Below are positions 60,971 to 64,000 of a stretch of 64,000 nucleotides of DNA, piece after piece. This DNA comes from Liolophura sinensis (taxonomy: Eukaryota; Mollusca; Polyplacophora; Chitonida; Chitonidae), in NCBI RefSeq assembly GCF_032854445.1, contig NC_088296.1, positions 18,899,485 through 18,963,484 on the forward strand, in the 5' to 3' direction. Position 1 is the stretch's first letter; each line of letters opens with the position of its first letter. The notes below the pieces were generated by a model. That model ran no database searches. It was not told the DNA's origin and saw only the letters and a program-made list of their open reading frames with translations. A program made the position numbers and the translations under genes.

Positions 60971-60975
60971 GTAGG

Positions 60976-62078
60976 CGATACTTTGGAATGTAATATAAAA
61001 TTAGGTAAAAATCAGCCAGTCACTATCTTTAGGTGATACACTTTAATTCATCAGTAATTTGATGGATTCTGAAGTAGGGTTTAAGAGAAAAAATTAAAGC
61101 AATATGATGTAATATGATCATTTTCAGTGTTCCACAGTCATCGCACAGGCCCATGTCATGGAAAGCCATTGACGAGCTAGTATCGCGCCACTGGGCAGAG
61201 TCGTGGCGAGTACTACGAAATATGGCACATTACATATAGCGGTATAGAAAGTAGAAAAGTCACTACTTAATGTAAAATTAACGCTAAAGAAAATGATGTA
61301 ACTCATTTTGCAAAACTCACGAGAAATGTTGACAACATTTCCACACAAATAACATGAAAAACCGTTTTAAAACATCAGACAGCTTCTTTACATAAACTTT
61401 TAGTGCCGGTTTTTATGTGTAGTGTTGAGAAATTGCATATGAAATGTTGAGAAAATTTTCACACAAATCACGTTTAAAACGATTATTATCAAGTAGAAAT
61501 ACATTTCTGGTGACAAATTTATTGGAAAATTTCACTTATGGTGAAGACTACACATTTCTCTCTTTATTTTGAAGCCAAAATTCACCACTGGGCTAAACCT
61601 TCCAGCTTTAGTCACGCTTGAAAAAAATCTGCCATATCTAAAATTCAGCTTAAGAGATTTGAGATTTGCTTCTCTCACAAAATCCAACGGCAATCATTCA
61701 ATCACCCAACCATTGTTCATGTAAGGGTTATACATGGGTGTCCTCACCGTACTGGCTCACGAAATTGTCCATTCCGTCGCACGTTCTTTGTCTCCATATA
61801 TACTGAATTGTGATGTGTTAGAATCGACAAACAACGCCACAATCCCGCATCATCAGGAATTCATCTGCAACACACTCAGTAAGTAAGTCAATCCGCTAAG
61901 TGTACATCATACTACATGTAATGATTACAAAGTTAAGAGGTGCAGAGATTGCATCAGGTTTTTTACTATTTGATTAATTTATGGCATAAAGGTTTTAATG
62001 ATGCCATAAGGCAATGCGACGAGTAAACGAAAGTGAAAATTCCAGCTTCGTGCATGAGATGAACATGAACGGAAGATT
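60976..62078. other. Intergenic stretch, nothing recognised
   Basis: A ~50-base segment (gaaatgttgaca…ttccacacaaata) is imperfectly repeated about 115 bases downstream (61322 and 61440). No gene. Confidence 0.45.
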
Positions 62079-62256
62079 GTTGGCAAGTCTCCATATTCCT
62101 CTTCTGTCGTACCTGGGAATATCTTCACGCAATCCGCGGTTGGTAGTGGGTTCCAAGAGTCTCTGGCGAGTTTCTTCCCACAATAATGCTGGCCTCAGCT
62201 GCATAAGTCATAGGATTGAGTGTCGTGTAATACACCAGTAAAATAGATAAATAAAT
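62079..62256 (+). mobile_element. SINE family A, diverged, 5'-truncated
   Basis: ttcctcttctgtcgtacctg, cacaataatgctggcctcag, tgagtgtcgtgtaatacacc plus (aaat)n tail. Confidence 0.75.
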
Positions 62257-62559
62257 CCTCTGTAATCACGGGAAATCAATTACCTCAATTCGAGTGAACG
62301 AAGCCTGGCATCTTTACCTCTCGAATCTACCTGTCGCACTTGTTACAGGCACAAGTTTTCCAGTAGAGTCATTTTTCGTATAGGGTGTCTGACATAATGG
62401 AAGAAAACACTAGATCTTCACGTCACAACAGAGGAAGAAATATATATCATATATACCATTTGTTCTTTATTTTCAGTCTCATTTCTTTATCAGAAATACT
62501 CATACCTCATTTTAATTAAGATCCACAATATCGAACTAAGACCAGAACACAGTAATCGG

Positions 62560-62835
62560 TGAAACATGACCTCTTGACAATATACCTTAGTTTGGCTTTT
62601 ATTCTAGCTCTTTATGTAAATGCATAGACAGTAGCAAATTGCAAGCCCCTAGCACTATGGCTTAGTTAGAATTAGATAAAAAAAACGCAGTAAAGTGAAC
62701 TGCAATTGATGTCACTGGTCTAGAATTTACCGGTACTCAAAATGTTATGTTGTCATCACATTTAACATACAATAACTTTAAAACAATGCAAAGGGACGAG
62801 ACCTCAGCATTGGAATCTATAACGTTCAATGACAG
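62560..62835 (+). repeat. Dispersed repeat R4, copy 4
   Basis: gacctcttgacaatatacct, tagtttggcttttattctag, gcccctagcactatggctta, gatgtcactggtctagaatt, gttatgttgtcatcacattt. Aligns over about 250 bases with copy 1 at 40870-41120. Confidence 0.75.
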
Positions 62836-62967
62836 AGCATAGTTATTGTAACATTATTATAAGGAGGTGCATTGCTAAAAACAATAAAACATTTGTCAAT
62901 GAATAAGGTATAACTCAAGCTCTGGTTTGACCGGCCAAAGTACCTGCAGAGTTCAAGGGTCTAAAGG

Positions 62968-63097
62968 CAGGGCCCGTATTTATCAAACAGCTTAAAGCGT
63001 CACTCCCAAATTGCAAGTGCTTAACTCAGAATAGGAAAGAACTTTTATTCTGGTTAGCACATGGCTCTGCATTAAAGAGTTCGTGCATTTATAAACT
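62968..63097. mobile_element. Possible short MITE with imperfect terminal inverted repeats
   Basis: gggcccgtatttatcaaaca is weakly inverse to gcatttataaacttcc. The gggccc-plus-inverted-repeat layout resembles the element at 5078-5272. Weak. Confidence 0.35.
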
Positions 63098-63170
63098 TCC
63101 AAAAACAAACAATTTTAATTGTAGTCGTGTTTGAAATGTTTTAGTTAAAGACGCTTATTACTGGACCCAG

Positions 63171-63427
63171 GCGGCCTCTGTGGGTCACTTGGTTTGCGCG
63201 CTAGCGCAGCGTAATGACCCAGGAGTCTGTCACCAATGCGGCTGCTGTGAGTTCAAGTCCAGCTCATGCTGGCTTCCTCTGGCTGTAAGTGGGAAGGTCT
63301 GCCAGCTACCTGCGGATGGCCGTGGGTCTCCCCCGGGTTGTGCCCGGTTTCCACCCACCATAATGCTGGCCGCCGTCGTATAAGTGAATATTCGGCGTAA
63401 ATCAGCAATCAAATAAATAAATAAATT
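63171..63427 (+). mobile_element. Full-length SINE family A, 10-bp TSD
   Basis: Starts gcggcctctgtgggtcactt, has A/B-box-like head, conserved body and (aaat)n tail; the tail lacks part of 'aatattcttgagtacggcg'. Perfect direct repeat ctggacccag at 63161-63170 and 63428-63437. Confidence 0.93.
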
Positions 63428-63565
63428 CTGGACCCAGTATTTCAGCAGCATGCCACGGTTATCAGGCACGCACTCACTGTCGATCCCCCGCTCCCCCCCC
63501 CCCCCCCAGTGTCCCTCAATACGATGATCTGTTAAGCCGAGTCATAGACATCCTCTGAAGAAAAC

Positions 63566-63778
63566 CTTCTCCAATAGCTGCCTGAAGTCCGGGTGCTTTC
63601 TTATCAAATTGTCGTCAATCATGGCAAGTTGCCCGCCACGATTTCCACAACGTCTTTTGGCCTCATACCATGCCAGCAAGTAGTTCAGCTCGTAACATTT
63701 GTTGTCGTATTCGCACGGAATACGACAAGGATGCGGACACATTTCCTTGGTTGTTACACAAGGGTTGGTCATGATGTA
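63566..63778 (-). CDS. Exon of a putative C-type lectin-like protein (partial gene)
   Basis: The minus-strand exon follows an acceptor (ttatttgcag, just above 63778) and ends at a plausible though weak donor (gag aag|gttttc). It is 71 codons, phase 0 at both ends. It reads a Cys-rich lead (CVTTKEMCPHPCRIPCEYDN), then CYELNYLLAWYEAKRRCGNR and GGQLAMID. The C-Y…W-x-x-A…C…GG-x-L-A-x-I pattern is typical of the first half of a C-type lectin fold. The rest of the domain should lie further on the minus strand (below 63566) but was not found before the SINE at 63.4 kb. Other exons may lie outside the window. Carbohydrate binding cannot be judged. Confidence 0.6.
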
Positions 63779-64000
63779 CTGCAAATAATGTATATTTATT
63801 AAACAGGCCATCTTAGACATAACTCTTAGAGACATAAATAAATTAGTAAAAGTATAATTATGTAAAGTTTTATTGGTCTTTCTTTTCAAGTATTTTTACA
63901 GATTCTTTCAAAGTACAAGATTTGTGGGTATGCCTTGTTTTCTGCAATGTTTATTTAATGAATATTTTAATGAATGATTGATTGAGATTGGCTGTATTTT

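Larger units (their letters stand above)
48251..60975 (+). mobile_element. Two-gene EnSpm/CACTA-like DNA transposon, ~12.7 kb
   Basis: Left end cccaataaacatgaa..actggtccaat (48263-48291) matches, in inverse, the right end attggtccaatgcttttatg…cttggg (60940-60967). About 21 of 29 positions are identical. Inside both ends are clusters of ACTGGYCCAAT-like motifs, the subterminal repeat layout known for En/Spm elements. Between them lie a Tnp2-like transposase and a DUF4806-type gene, both open. The exact termini are uncertain: GAT occurs on both outer sides (48248-48250 approximately, and 60977-60979) and could be a 3-bp target duplication, but I cannot confirm it. Introns carry SINEs and MITEs. 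Confidence 0.65.

Overview
This is a eukaryotic, metazoan window: AT-rich, intron-bearing, one 200-base assembly gap, and packed with tRNA-derived SINEs, LINE remains, MITE-like inverted repeats and minisatellites. The SINE families (one with a tail ending in a 'gtacggcgtaaaacacc'-type motif, one ending in 'taagtacgacgttaaaccc') are, from memory, of the kind common in molluscs and other lophotrochozoans. A galaxin-like di-cysteine secreted protein also suggests a marine invertebrate. I cannot name the species. Bacterial-style features (operons, RBS, riboswitches, CRISPR) are absent.

Layout. 1-2.1 kb: a complete small gene with TATA promoter for a secreted galaxin-like protein. 2.1-16.3 kb: no intact host gene; SINEs, a Crypton-type recombinase fragment, a dispersed repeat with an internal ~60-bp array, a decayed LINE fragment, ~118-bp tandem repeats and long (TA)n. 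16.3-22.3 kb: a near full-length but broken LINE (zinc-knuckle ORF1; endonuclease-RT-RNase H ORF2) whose 5' end carries nine codons of a histone H2A/H4 N-terminus below a histone-like promoter. 24.3-34.7 kb: a complete six-exon TRIM gene (RING, two B-boxes, coiled coil, PRY-SPRY; 593 aa), reconstructed by splice phase and including a 23-nt microexon; its last intron is full of 42-bp and 80-bp minisatellites plus a LINE fragment. 36.2-37.6 kb: a second copy of the dispersed repeat seen at 8-9.9 kb. 37.6-48 kb: SINEs, a possible signal-peptide exon, a 45-bp minisatellite.

48.25-60.98 kb: the most interesting part. Two intact genes on the same strand, a 731-aa Tnp2/CACTA-like transposase and a six-exon, 347-aa DUF4806-type protein, are bracketed by imperfect terminal inverted repeats and by clusters of ACTGGYCCAAT-like subterminal motifs. 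I read this as a ~12.7-kb two-gene EnSpm/CACTA-like DNA transposon, comparable in plan to plant En/Spm. Its introns have collected SINEs and at least three inverted-repeat elements while both reading frames stayed open.

61-64 kb: SINEs, another dispersed-repeat copy, and at the edge a minus-strand exon resembling the start of a C-type lectin domain. Gene models were built by hand from ORFs, splice consensus and phase; family names come from recalled motif patterns, not from a search.
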